Source: Psychrobacter arenosus (GTDB taxonomy: Bacteria > Pseudomonadota > Gammaproteobacteria > Pseudomonadales > Moraxellaceae). From it: a stretch of 64,000 bases of DNA. The translations under genes were made by a program, and so were the position numbers. Below the pieces are notes generated by a model. It saw only the letters and a list, made by a program, of their open reading frames with translations, searched no databases and was not told where the DNA came from. The DNA lies in assembly GCF_904848165.1 (NCBI RefSeq), contig NZ_LR884459.1, positions 62,001-126,000 on the forward strand, written 5' to 3'. This document shows, piece after piece, positions 47,634 to 57,600 of the stretch. How positions within the stretch are numbered: the first letter of the stretch is position 1; the number at the start of each line of letters is the position of its first letter.

Positions 47634-48866
47634 TTAGTCCTGATACATTTTAGGGTCGTTAAAACTGACGACTTCTTCTTCAAACTCAGGCTTCACTTTA
47701 ACAATGAAATCATCCCGCGATAACCCCATACGTAGTGGGATAGAGCTGGCGATATAAGTTGAAGAGTAAGTCCCTGCCAATAGACCAATGAATAGCGCTA
47801 CTGAGAACCAGTATAGCCCCTCACCGCCTAAGAACATCATAGCCAATACCACCAATAATACGGTAGTGATGGTCATAATAGTACGGCGTAACGTCTCAGT
47901 GAGCGATAAGTTCAAGATTTGACGCGGTGTGATACCACGGACGCGGCGGAAGTTTTCACGGATACGGTCATAAACCACGATGGTATCGTTTAGCGAGTAA
48001 CCGATAAGCGCCAAGACGGCTGCCAATACGGTTAAGTCAAACGGCCAACCAAATAGCGCAAACACACCCACGACGACGATAGCATCATGGAATAGCGAGA
48101 CTACCGCACCTAGCGCTAATTTGAATTGGAAACGCAGCGCCACATAGCCTAGCATAGAAAGCAAAGCTAGGGCCAATGCCATGACTGAGTTTAGGTAAAT
48201 CTCATTACCAACCTGACTACCAATGATGTTGACGTTACTGATTTCAACTTTGTTATTGGGTAGGTTCAGCGCAGAAGTTAGATTAGCGTTTAAGCCATCA
48301 ACGTTATCAGACTGTGGCGGTAAGCGAATCAATAACTCTTCACGCGTCCCTAAATACTGCACTACAGCATCGTCAAAGCCATCTTTGGCTAAGGCGGCAA
48401 CCACTTCTGTCTGCTCGACAGGTTGCTGATATTTGACGTCTGCTGAGACCCCACCGGTGAAGTCTAGACCGAGATTCAGTCCATTAACTGCAATCGCAAT
48501 GATACTGCCGATTACTAATAGTAAAGAGAGCAATGCCATAGGCTTTTCGATTTTCATAAAATCGATAATACGCTGATTGCCAATGGCCTTGACACCACCT
48601 TCCGCTATAGCCGCGGCATCATCTTCGCTGTCAGTAGTTTCTACTAAATCGCTCGTAGGGACAGCAGCTTTAGTCAATGCTGTGCTGTCACTGTTGTTAT
48701 TTAGCATCTTCTCATTGGTGGTTGAGTTACTGCCCTTACCATCACGACGCGGCTGACCACGACGTCTACGGCGACGTTCAGCCGGGGTTAAGTTGGTATC
48801 ATCCGTAGGGGTAGAGCCACCGGTAGAAGTCGTCCCTGCATTAGGGTTTTTTTGTTCAATAGCCAT
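47634..48866 (-). CDS. secF: Protein translocase subunit SecF, extended N-terminus
   Basis: With SecD uses the proton gradient to drive late steps of Sec export. 410 residues: family core from IDFMKIEKPMALLSLLL (about residue 103), the GLDFTGGVS motif, periplasmic P4 domain, then five membrane helices including GYSLNDTIVVYDRIREN. The first ~100 residues are an extra hydrophilic tail with the Arg-rich block PAERRRRRRGQPRR, absent from E. coli SecF. The AGGAG ribosome-binding site overlaps the secD stop codon (TAG), so translation is probably coupled. Confidence 0.95.
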   Translation of the reverse strand: MAIEQKNPNAGTTSTGGSTPTDDTNLTPAERRRRRRGQPRRDGKGSNSTTNEKMLNNNSDSTALTKAAVPTSDLVETTDSEDDAAAIAEGGVKAIGNQRIIDFMKIEKPMALLSLLLVIGSIIAIAVNGLNLGLDFTGGVSADVKYQQPVEQTEVVAALAKDGFDDAVVQYLGTREELLIRLPPQSDNVDGLNANLTSALNLPNNKVEISNVNIIGSQVGNEIYLNSVMALALALLSMLGYVALRFQFKLALGAVVSLFHDAIVVVGVFALFGWPFDLTVLAAVLALIGYSLNDTIVVYDRIRENFRRVRGITPRQILNLSLTETLRRTIMTITTVLLVVLAMMFLGGEGLYWFSVALFIGLLAGTYSSTYIASSIPLRMGLSRDDFIVKVKPEFEEEVVSFNDPKMYQD

Positions 48867-48875
48867 GATTATCTC

Positions 48876-50753
48876 CTAGCCGATGCTCAATTTCTTGATG
48901 GATTTGCGTTTACCATAGGCCAGCTGCACTAAAGCACGCGTGACTAAGATAGCGGTAAACAATGAGCAGACAATACCAATCGCTAATGTGATGGCGAAGC
49001 CTTTAATCGGACCCGTACCAATCGCAAAGAGAATAAATGCCACCAATAAGGTCGTGATGTTGGCATCAAAGATACTACTAAAAGCACGGTCGAAGCCGGC
49101 ACTGATAGCAGATTTTGGCCTGACCCCATTGGCGAGTTCCTCACGGATACGCTCAAAGATAAGCACGTTAGCATCGACCGCCATACCAATGGTCAGAACG
49201 ATACCGGCAATACCAGGTAGCGTGAGTGATGAGCCTAGGATAGACATAATGGCAATCATCATAACGACGTTAAGAGCCAGTGCCACGTTGGCAATCACAC
49301 CGAATAAACGGTAGAAAATAATCATAAAGACGAACACGAGCAGATAACCAATACGAGTCGATGTTAGACCCTTATCGATATTGTCTTGACCCAATGAAGG
49401 ACCAATGGTGCGCTCTTCCACAAAATACATTGGCGCAGCTAGAGCACCTGAGCGTAATAGTAGTGCAAGCTCAGCGGCTTCAGCATTACTATCTAGACCG
49501 GTAATACGGAAAGATGAGCCTAATACCGCTTGGATATTAGCGCGGTTAATGACTTTAGTTTCAGCATACGGGGTACGGACTTCGACCGTTTCGCCCGTAG
49601 TAGCGTCTTCTTCAAAAGTGACGCGCTGTTTATTTTCAATAAACAATACCGCCATCTGATCGCCTACCGCTTGCGCAGTAGCATTCTGCATTAGCTTACC
49701 GCCGGCACTGTCCAACGTGATGTTGACTTCAGGACGACCACTCTCATCGAGGCTGGTCTGGGCATTGGTAACTTTATCACCAGTCACAATAGCCTGACGC
49801 TCAAGCAATACTGGCGGACCATCTAGGCTGCCAAATGGGAAGGCTTCAGTACCCGCTGGAGCAATACCACCGGTGTAGTCTTCACTGTTTTTAGCGACCA
49901 TACGGAATTCAAGGTTGGCGGTACGACCGAGGACACGTTTGGCCTCTGCGGTATCCTGTACCCCTGGTAATTCAACGACAATACGGTTAGCGCCTTGCGA
50001 CTGTACTAAGGCTTCAGCTACGCCCAACTCATTGATACGATTGCGTAGCGTGGTTAAGTTCTGGCCCACGGCATACTGGTTAATCTCATCAATAGTAGCA
50101 TCGTTATAAGTCATGATTAAGGCAGGGCCTTGCTGGTCGATAGAAGACTGCAAGTTAAAAGTAGTGCCCATACTGCCTTGGAGTATATTCTGCGCCCGAT
50201 CACGGGTATCGGTATCCGTGAAGTGCAGCGTGACGCCTTTACCCGAAGTCTTGATGCCTTTGACAGCGATACGCTCAGCTCTTAAGTCGCGACGGATATC
50301 ACGGCTAGCTGCAGTCAAACGCTGCTCTAGGGCCTTATTCATATCGACTTCAAGGACGAAACGGACGCCACCACGTAAATCGAGACCAAGCTTCATCGGA
50401 CGCGCGCCGATATCACTGAGCCACTGCGGCGTCGTTTGCGCTAAGTTTAAGGCGACTACATAGTCGTCCCCTAAGTCTTTTCTCAGGACTTCCTGAGCTC
50501 TTAGCTGCTGCTCTGGGTTGTCTAAACGCAGTAGCGCACTGTTGCCTTCAAAGCTGCCGCCATGATAATTAATATTGGCTTCTTTGAGCAAGGATTGTGC
50601 TTGCGTCAACACGTCTTCCGTTAGCTGCGTCCCGGCAGATTCACTGGTAATCTGTACCGCATCTTCATCAGGATAGAGGTTGGGTAGGGCATAGATACCG
50701 GAAAACAACAGCACGATAACGATGAGTATATATTTCCAAGCTGGATATTGCAT
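48876..50753 (-). CDS. secD: Protein translocase subunit SecD
   Basis: 625 residues with the SecD layout: first helix (WKYILIVIVLLFSGIYALPNLYPDEDAV), large periplasmic P1 domain starting with KLGLDLRGGVRFVLEVD, and five C-terminal helices with SLTLPGIAGIVLTIGMAVDANVLIFERIREE. In-frame GTG at 50759 exists, but AGAAG fits the ATG at 50753. It is 213 bp after yajC and 9 bp before secF in one operon. Confidence 0.96.
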   Translation of the reverse strand: MQYPAWKYILIVIVLLFSGIYALPNLYPDEDAVQITSESAGTQLTEDVLTQAQSLLKEANINYHGGSFEGNSALLRLDNPEQQLRAQEVLRKDLGDDYVVALNLAQTTPQWLSDIGARPMKLGLDLRGGVRFVLEVDMNKALEQRLTAASRDIRRDLRAERIAVKGIKTSGKGVTLHFTDTDTRDRAQNILQGSMGTTFNLQSSIDQQGPALIMTYNDATIDEINQYAVGQNLTTLRNRINELGVAEALVQSQGANRIVVELPGVQDTAEAKRVLGRTANLEFRMVAKNSEDYTGGIAPAGTEAFPFGSLDGPPVLLERQAIVTGDKVTNAQTSLDESGRPEVNITLDSAGGKLMQNATAQAVGDQMAVLFIENKQRVTFEEDATTGETVEVRTPYAETKVINRANIQAVLGSSFRITGLDSNAEAAELALLLRSGALAAPMYFVEERTIGPSLGQDNIDKGLTSTRIGYLLVFVFMIIFYRLFGVIANVALALNVVMMIAIMSILGSSLTLPGIAGIVLTIGMAVDANVLIFERIREELANGVRPKSAISAGFDRAFSSIFDANITTLLVAFILFAIGTGPIKGFAITLAIGIVCSLFTAILVTRALVQLAYGKRKSIKKLSIG

Positions 50754-50965
50754 AATCACTTCTTAATATGGACTAGGACAGGCTAGCTAGGACAGAAAAG
50801 CGTCTGATTCATTGCAAATAATGCAATAAGAGCAGACGCCATAATCGATAATCACAGAGTTTACTCCGTTTATAATGCTAGATTTTAACTCGCTACAAAA
50901 TCACTATAAACGGTCATTGCTACCCCATGCTTGCGACTTTAAACTGCGCAGCTAACGGCGATTAT

Positions 50966-51298
50966 TTAGATACTTTCGATCGTACCAGCTGGCAATACAG
51001 ACAGGACAGAAGCACGTTGTACTTTAATGTCGGTATTGTTATTTAGGCTGACTACTGCGTAATCGCCTTCTAGCTTTTTGATACGACCCATCAAGCCACC
51101 AGCAAAGATCACTTCGCTGCCAACGGTTAAGGCTTCAATCATTGCGCGGTGCTCTTTAGTGCGCTTGGATTGTGGACGGATAATTAAGAAGTAAAAAATA
51201 GCAAAAAAAGCGATAGGCAATAACAACTGGCCGAATAAACCACCGATGCCACCGGCAGCTTCTGGAGCCGCATGGGCAGCTTGAATGAAAAAGCTCAT
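50966..51298 (-). CDS. yajC: Preprotein translocase accessory subunit YajC
   Basis: 110 residues, the same length as E. coli YajC, with one membrane helix (LLLPIAFFAIFYFLIIRPQSKRTKEH) and a small C-terminal domain (GSEVIFAGGLMGRIKKLEGDYA). Partner of SecDF. The longer frame from 51337 is less likely; GAG is 6 nt before the ATG at 51298. Heads yajC-secD-secF; the usual upstream tgt gene is not present here. Confidence 0.94.
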   Translation of the reverse strand: MSFFIQAAHAAPEAAGGIGGLFGQLLLPIAFFAIFYFLIIRPQSKRTKEHRAMIEALTVGSEVIFAGGLMGRIKKLEGDYAVVSLNNNTDIKVQRASVLSVLPAGTIESI

Positions 51299-51761
51299 AA
51301 TAGTCTCATTTTGATTCAGGAATAAAATATGACGCATAGTAACAAAAATTGCCGCTCTTGGTAACTGTTAATCCATGAGCAGAAGTATTTTTGTGCGTCA
51401 GCTTGTCAGTACAGAGTGTATGATTTAATATGGCTAAACTTGTCAACTCATGTCAATGCTCAGACAAAGCTACAGTGTTTAGATAAAGTCAGGGTATTAA
51501 GACCAAGCCACATTACTCAGACCCACATCAACCGTAGACTATACTAGACCTTGACCCTACTTTGAATGGGTCGGTAGTGAAATAGAACTATTGAGTCTTT
51601 ATCTTGTGCTCAGTATATCTTGTTGTCGTTACCCTGGTTGCCCTTGATAGTAGAGCGGTATTGCCCAATATATAGCTTTCATAGCGTTTTTCTTTTACGC
51701 TACCCTTAATTCTTCATTTAGGTCACCCACCTTGTTCAACACAGTTGTATATTATCACCGT
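51299..51761. other. Spacer between yajC and the CNNM gene
   Basis: 463 bp between divergent genes. Two TTGACA boxes on the minus strand (51441-51446 and 51451-51456) are candidate -35 elements for yajC-secDF, but no matching -10 with ideal spacing was found. No gene recognised. Confidence 0.4.
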
Positions 51762-53057
51762 ATGAGTAACTCAAAAAAATCTGAACCCCCGTCGGCTAGC
51801 GCCAGTATGTCTCCTACTGATTCATTAACTGGCAAGAACGTCTCCGCCAATAGTGCCGTCATACCGCTATTCTTTGGGTCGGTTAAAGTCCTAGCGGCGC
51901 TCACTGTTACTATGCTACCTAGCCTACTATGGGCGGCTGATCCTATTAGTGCAGCTGATCCTACGACTTTGAATATTATGCTGTTGGTATTCTTTGTGGT
52001 GATGGCTATCGGTATCTCTTTTATCTGTTCTTTGGCGGAAGCGGCGTTACTAAGTATGACGCCTTCCTTTATTGCTGATATTAGAGAAACCAATCCTGCC
52101 CGAGCGGATATGCTGAAAAAGCTTAAGGTAGACAATGTCGATCAGTCATTAGCCGCTATTTTGACCTTAAACACTATAGCTCATACTTTAGGCTCAATTG
52201 GGGCCGGTGCGCAGGCGACGATTGTTTTCGGTAGTGCTTGGTTTGGCTTATTCTCTGCGTTAATGACCTTAGCTATTTTGATTCTATCAGAGATTATGCC
52301 CAAAACTTTGGGAACGGCGTATTGGCGACAGTTAAGCGGGCTAGTGGCTTATTTTGTCCGAGGCATTATTATCCTCTTATATCCCATTATTTGGTTCTCT
52401 GAGCGTTTGACCAAGATGCTAGTACGAGGCAAAGACTCCAATGTCTTTAGCCGCCGTGAATTTGCGGCATTGGCCAGTGTCGGTGAAGAGTCGGGACAAA
52501 TTGACCCTTTAGAGTCACGTATTATTCGTAACCTGTTGGCGTTTGGCGCGATTAAAGTCGAAGATATCATGACGCCGCGCTCGGTAATGCTAGCGTTTGA
52601 GGAGTCGATGACTGTGGCAGAAGTTTTAGCGGAACGACCAAAGCTGACTTTTTCCCGTCTGCCGATTTATGATCAAGAGCTCGATGACGTCAAAGGGTTT
52701 GTCTTAAAGACAGATATGTTGTTGGCCAAAGCCAACCATGCGATGAATAAGCCTCTGCATCAGTTTAAACGCGATATTACTTTTGTTTTCTCAAAAATGA
52801 AACTGTTTGATTTACTAGACTTAATGCTTAAAGACCATATTCACATTGCTATCACAGTCGGTGAGTATGGTGAAGTTAAAGGTTTGGTCACTTTAGAAGA
52901 TGTGCTAGAAACCTTATTGGGGCTAGAGATTGTCGATGAGATAGATAAAGTAGAAGATATGCAGGCCTTGGCTCGCCAGTTGATGGATAAGCGAGTAGAG
53001 CGTTTAGGCATGAAGCTGCATGATGATGAGATTTATAACGACAGCATCAGTGATTAA
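51762..53057 (+). CDS. CNNM/CBS-domain membrane protein (HlyC/CorC-related)
   Basis: 431 residues: a variable N-terminus with a first hydrophobic segment (VLAALTVTMLPSLLWAADP), a DUF21/CNNM membrane domain (SFICSLAEAALLSMTPSFI and NTIAHTLGSIGAGA), then a CBS pair (VEDIMTPRSVMLAF and YGEVKGLVTLEDVLETLLG). The C-terminal CorC_HlyC domain found in many relatives is missing; the protein ends soon after CBS2. CNNM relatives handle Mg2+/Co2+ or other divalent cations, but transport here is an inference. In-frame TTG at 51732 is the alternative start; neither has a good ribosome-binding site. Confidence 0.87.
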   Translation: MSNSKKSEPPSASASMSPTDSLTGKNVSANSAVIPLFFGSVKVLAALTVTMLPSLLWAADPISAADPTTLNIMLLVFFVVMAIGISFICSLAEAALLSMTPSFIADIRETNPARADMLKKLKVDNVDQSLAAILTLNTIAHTLGSIGAGAQATIVFGSAWFGLFSALMTLAILILSEIMPKTLGTAYWRQLSGLVAYFVRGIIILLYPIIWFSERLTKMLVRGKDSNVFSRREFAALASVGEESGQIDPLESRIIRNLLAFGAIKVEDIMTPRSVMLAFEESMTVAEVLAERPKLTFSRLPIYDQELDDVKGFVLKTDMLLAKANHAMNKPLHQFKRDITFVFSKMKLFDLLDLMLKDHIHIAITVGEYGEVKGLVTLEDVLETLLGLEIVDEIDKVEDMQALARQLMDKRVERLGMKLHDDEIYNDSISD

Positions 53058-53513
53058 GCTCAACGTGCTGTAATAGCAGCTGCAAACAACGGATTAAGTT
53101 TATAGGGGTAGCAATAGGTAGCCCCTATAAAAGCAGCTAAATAGGGCCGTTAAAGGCTTAGCGCAACATTAAAGCCTTTAGACCAGTGAGTTTAACAAGT
53201 TATCTAAATAAGCTGTAAAATGGACTATAAACAAGCATTACACTGGTTGTTACATCACTGTTATATTAACGTGCTACTCTAACCTAGCAACGCTTGCGTT
53301 TAGCAGTCCCATTCGTGGCTATTGCTAGCTATAGGTCGCTATTTATAAGGCTCCCTCTATAAAATTTTCTTTGTAAAGGTAATGCAGCCTTACAAGTAAC
53401 TCGGTTAGTGACTAAATGATAGTGACTATATAGCTCAATAAAACCATAGGTCATAATTTAATAATAAAACGATAGCTATACGAATTCAGCGGTCCAGATT
53501 TAAGGAAATTCCC
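53058..53513. other. Spacer after CNNM gene
   Basis: 456 bp without a gene. A perfect 8-bp inverted repeat TATAGGGG/CCCCTATA (53101-53129) lies 44 bp after the stop; no T-run follows, so it is not a standard terminator. AAGGAA just before 53514 is a good ribosome-binding site. Confidence 0.5.
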
Positions 53514-54056
53514 ATGAGTATTATTAAGACGCTTCAAAATAAAAGTTTTATACCAACAGTATTTCGCCTAGGGTTTACTATGCAAACGGCTAAGCGTAGC
53601 TTGCATCGTATGGGTGTGCTTTCAGCAGGGGCTTTAGCGGCTACTGCTATGATGAGTGCGCAAGCTGCTCCGATTACAGAGAGTGCAGTGACCGGGTATG
53701 CTAATGCAATGAAGAGCGCTGCAAACAGTCAAAATATTGGACAAGTGGCCACTCTAGTATCGGATGATGCGCTAATCTCTTTATCGCGTAAGGGCAAGAC
53801 CACCAGTTTAGATAAAGATGCTTATCTGAAGCTATTACAAAGAAGTTGGAGCCAAACCCAAAACTATCGTTATGACATCTCGATCAGTAATATTGTGATC
53901 TCTGGTGATCAGGCCAAAGCCGATGTAAAAACGGTAGAGACTTGGACTAGAGACGGCCAAAACGTGTCCTTTGTTACGTCATCGCGCGTTACTTTAGCGG
54001 CAGGCGCGGGCAATGCTGTGCTATTACGCGCGGTATCGCAAGTGACTATTAATTAA
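53514..54056 (+). CDS. Secreted NTF2/SnoaL-like protein
   Basis: 180 residues, family not certain. A signal peptide is clear: from Met23, QTAKRSLHRMGVLSAGALAATAMMSAQA, cleavage before AAP. The mature ~120 residues fit a small NTF2/SnoaL-like fold (VTGYANAMKSAANSQNIGQVATLVSDDALISL then DKDAYLKLLQRSW and a beta-rich end), a fold that often binds small hydrophobic ligands. AAGGAA favours the ATG at 53514, giving an unusually long signal region; Met23 (53580) is the alternative. The stop codon lies in the first unit of a 13-bp repeat. Confidence 0.75.
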   Translation: MSIIKTLQNKSFIPTVFRLGFTMQTAKRSLHRMGVLSAGALAATAMMSAQAAPITESAVTGYANAMKSAANSQNIGQVATLVSDDALISLSRKGKTTSLDKDAYLKLLQRSWSQTQNYRYDISISNIVISGDQAKADVKTVETWTRDGQNVSFVTSSRVTLAAGAGNAVLLRAVSQVTIN

Positions 54057-54109
54057 GATCAGTAATTAAAATCAGTAATTAAGATTAGTAATTAAGGTCA
54101 GTAATTAAA
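54050..54109. repeat. Tandem repeat, 13 bp x 4.6, starting in a stop codon
   Basis: Units TAATTAAGATCAG, TAATTAAAATCAG, TAATTAAGATTAG, TAATTAAGGTCAG and TAATTAAA. The first unit includes the last codon and TAA of the NTF2-like gene. Confidence 0.9.
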
Positions 54110-54693
54110 CTTCGTTGATTAAGTGCTTGTTAGATTATCGCCAACTGTTTTTTTATAGTGAGTCCGCTTTTTAAAAGTCGTTGGCTCATTATACAAAGTA
54201 ACTTATACAAAGTAACTTATACAAAGTAACTTTTGCTGCTCTCAGACGGCCCACATATTGTGGGTCTCTTACTGCTAGTTAGAGTGAAATTTGCTCTTAA
54301 GCAGGGTTATAGCCATGCGGTTTCAAAGGGCAGTTAAGCTTTTAATAGCTGCGCGGTAAATAGCGGTTGAAACTACAGCAGACTTCATAATATAGTCATA
54401 GCCCTTATAGGCTTAGTTAGTTTATAGCCTTGATAACATAGATAGCTATAGGCTCATGGTGCCAATGAATGTCACTGTAGGTTGTAGCATCAAGTAATAA
54501 TAGAAAAAATGTTGTAGCGCCCATTTTTATGCTATAGCGCTATTTTTATCTTAATATTTGGTTTTTATTTTATATACTTTGTTTTTATCGCAACATCTTA
54601 TTTTTATCGTAATACTATGGGTGTTAAGCTAAGCTTAGTGCTATTTGGTCACTTACTTACCCTTTTTCAGTCATTTAGGAAGTCTTGCCAATC
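54110..54693. other. Repeat-rich spacer before mltD
   Basis: About 580 bp without a gene. It contains three perfect 14-bp repeats (54191-54232), a short GC-rich hairpin CCCAC/GTGGG near 54250-54265, and five TTTTTAT heptamers between about 54520 and 54625. AGGA at 54677-54680 is the nearest ribosome-binding site to mltD. Confidence 0.6.
54191..54232. repeat. Tandem repeat, 14 bp x 3, perfect
   Basis: ATACAAAGTAACTT three times with no mismatch. Confidence 0.95.
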
Positions 54694-57600
54694 ATGTCAA
54701 CTGTCTCATTTACTCCTCGCACGCTAGCCGTAACGCCCTTAAAGCAATTGACACTAGCTGTCTCAGCGATTTTACTGGTTAGTGGTTGTAGTAATACCAG
54801 CAGCATTAAAGAGCCTATCGTTACCAATAAGAGCCCGGTCGTCACTAAAGGACCCGCCAAGGCGCCAGTAGCGAACACCGCTGGCGATTTTTCTACGGCG
54901 TATCTAGATGCAGATAGCTTGGATGAATTGGCTGACTTGCTAGAAGCTACGGATATGACCATCGTAGAAGATAATAAATTGGCCATTCAAAAGTATGGTG
55001 ATTTATGGAATCGACTGCGTGCTGGCTACCGTATGAATCATGGTCAATATGGCTATAACGCGCGTATCGAAGCCCAAAAGAGTTGGTTCTCGTCACGCCA
55101 GGACTACTTAAACCGTCTGGCGGCTCGTTCTAGTCGCTATTTATACCATACGGTTAGAGAGGCAGAGCGCCGTAATATTCCAACCGAGCTAGCGCTGTTA
55201 CCGGTCATCGAGAGCTCGTACGATCCAAGCGCTACCAGTAATGCTGCGGCGGCTGGTTTATGGCAGTTTATTCCAAGCACAGGTCGTATCTATGGTTTGA
55301 ATCAAAACAGCAGCTATGATGGTCGCCGTGACGTGATCGAATCTACGCGGGCTGCTTACGACTTCTTGACCGCTCTGCACAACCAGTTCGGCAGTTGGGA
55401 ATTGGCACTAGCCGCCTATAATGCGGGTCCAGGCCGTATTCAAAAAGCAATTGATGCCAATGCGGCACAAGGGCTACCTACCGATTTTTGGTCGCTAAGA
55501 CTGCCTACCGAAACCCAAAACTACGTGCCACGTTTCTTAGCGGTAGCCGATATCATAGCGCAGCCACAAAAGTATGGCGTTTATCTTCCGGCTATTGCCA
55601 ACCGTCAGCATTTCCGTAGTGTGCCGGTCAGCTATGGCACTACTTTGTCACAAGTATCGCAAGTGACTGGGGTCAGTTTAGATGAGCTGCAAAAATTAAA
55701 CCCAGCCTTATTGGCGATGCGTGTGGATGCTGCGGGTCCGCAGCGCGTGGTAATTCCTAATGATGTGAACGTCAATATGGATGCCAAATTGACCACCTTA
55801 GGCGGTACAGGCGCAGGTACTATCATGGCCAGCCAGCCAACACCAGACTACAACAGCAAGCCTTATCCTAATGGCACACTACCGTCTAGCTCTTCTGCTT
55901 TAGCAGATTATGCGGCCAGTGCTAGCGTGCCTATGCAAACGACCAGCTATATCCCGCCTACCGTATCTCCAACCAGTAGCTCGGTGTATAGCAGTCAAGC
56001 AAACGTGGTTAAAGAGCCGCCAATCAAGTCGTCAGAATTACAAAAAATCAATGCTGAGTTGAAGAGCAGCAATAGCTTGCCGACCACTTCAGCGCAAGTA
56101 ACCCAGAACAATACTATCGTACAAGAGCCGCCACTAAGCCAAGCTGAGCGTGACTTCATCGCTAAGCAAATCCAGCAGCAGACCCCAGCAGTTTCTGATG
56201 TGATTAGCTCCGTTGATGGCAATATCAAGCTAGCAGCAGTGCAAACACAGCAGTCAGTCCTAGAAGCTAAAGGGCAAGAGAAGAAACTAAGCTTTGCTAC
56301 GCCAGCCAATACAGCAGCGAGCAAGCCTAAGCCACAAGGGACGCGTTCGACTTATACAGTCAAGCGTGGCGATACGTTATCTAATATTGCCACCCGCGCT
56401 GGAGTCAACTGGCGTGATATAGCAGAATGGAACCAGATCAATCCGAATGCCAACCTATTAGCAGGCAGTACGTTATATTTATATAACGCAAAACCTATTA
56501 CGGCGACTAGCACGGATACCCCAACAGCGCCGGCTATCCCTGAAAGCTATGTGGTACAGTCAGGCGACACCTTAATTGGCACTGCCAATCGCTTTGGTAT
56601 TTCAGTGAGTGAGCTGGCAAGCTACAACAATATCAGCAGCTCATCAGAGTTGTTACGCGGTCAGCGCTTATGGCTCATCCCAGGTAAAGTAGCTAGCAGT
56701 AAAGCACCTGCTCCAAGTGCTAGCAGCAGCTCAAGCAGTGCTCCTGCCGCTAGCAGCACCAGCAGCTACTCAGGCAAGACCACGACTTATACTGTGAAGT
56801 CTGGTGATGGCTTGATTGCTTTAGCCCGTGAGTATGGTGTGTCTACCGAAACCTTGGCCAGTCTCAACGGTTTGAGCAGTACTAGTAATCTGTTTGTTGG
56901 TCAACGTTTAAAAGTACCGGCTACTACGGTTAGCGCCCCTGCAGCTTCTTCTGCCTCTAGTAGCGCTGCTGCCACACCGAGCAGCACCTACTCGGGTAAG
57001 ACGACTACTTATACCGTCAAAGCAGGCGATGGTCTCATTGCCTTAGCACGTGACTACAATGTCTCTACTGAGACTTTAGCGGGTTTAAATGGTATTACAG
57101 CTACCAGTAATCTGTTTGTCGGTCAGCGCTTAAAAGTGCCAGCCACGACTACTAGCTCGAGTAATGCCTCTGCCACAACCAGTGCCACTAGTAGCAGTAG
57201 CGCGAAATACTCAGGACCGACCTCAAGCTATAAGGTCAAGTCGGGGGATACGCTGATTGGTATCGCGAACGAGATTGGCATGAGTGCTGAACAAGTGGCC
57301 GCGATTAATAACTTTAATGCCAATACTCGCTTGCAATTGGGTCAGACTATTAAGCTGCCAGTCAGCCAAGAAAAAGTCAGCGTACAGTTAAATAATGAAG
57401 CTATTAAATATAAAGTGAAATCGGGAGATACGTTGACAGGCGTAGCGGCGCGTCATGGCGTCACGGTTGGCAACTTAGCGGCTGCTAATAATATGTCTAC
57501 TTCTGCCAATCTAATCTTAGGTCGCACCATTACTATTCCAGCTAAAGGCACTAACGTCACGCCAGCAGCAACTAGCTCGGCTAGTAGTAGTAGCTCAAGT

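Noticed and set aside
35832..54232. Short repeats considered as CRISPR
   Set aside because: Units are directly adjacent with no spacers and no cas genes are present.
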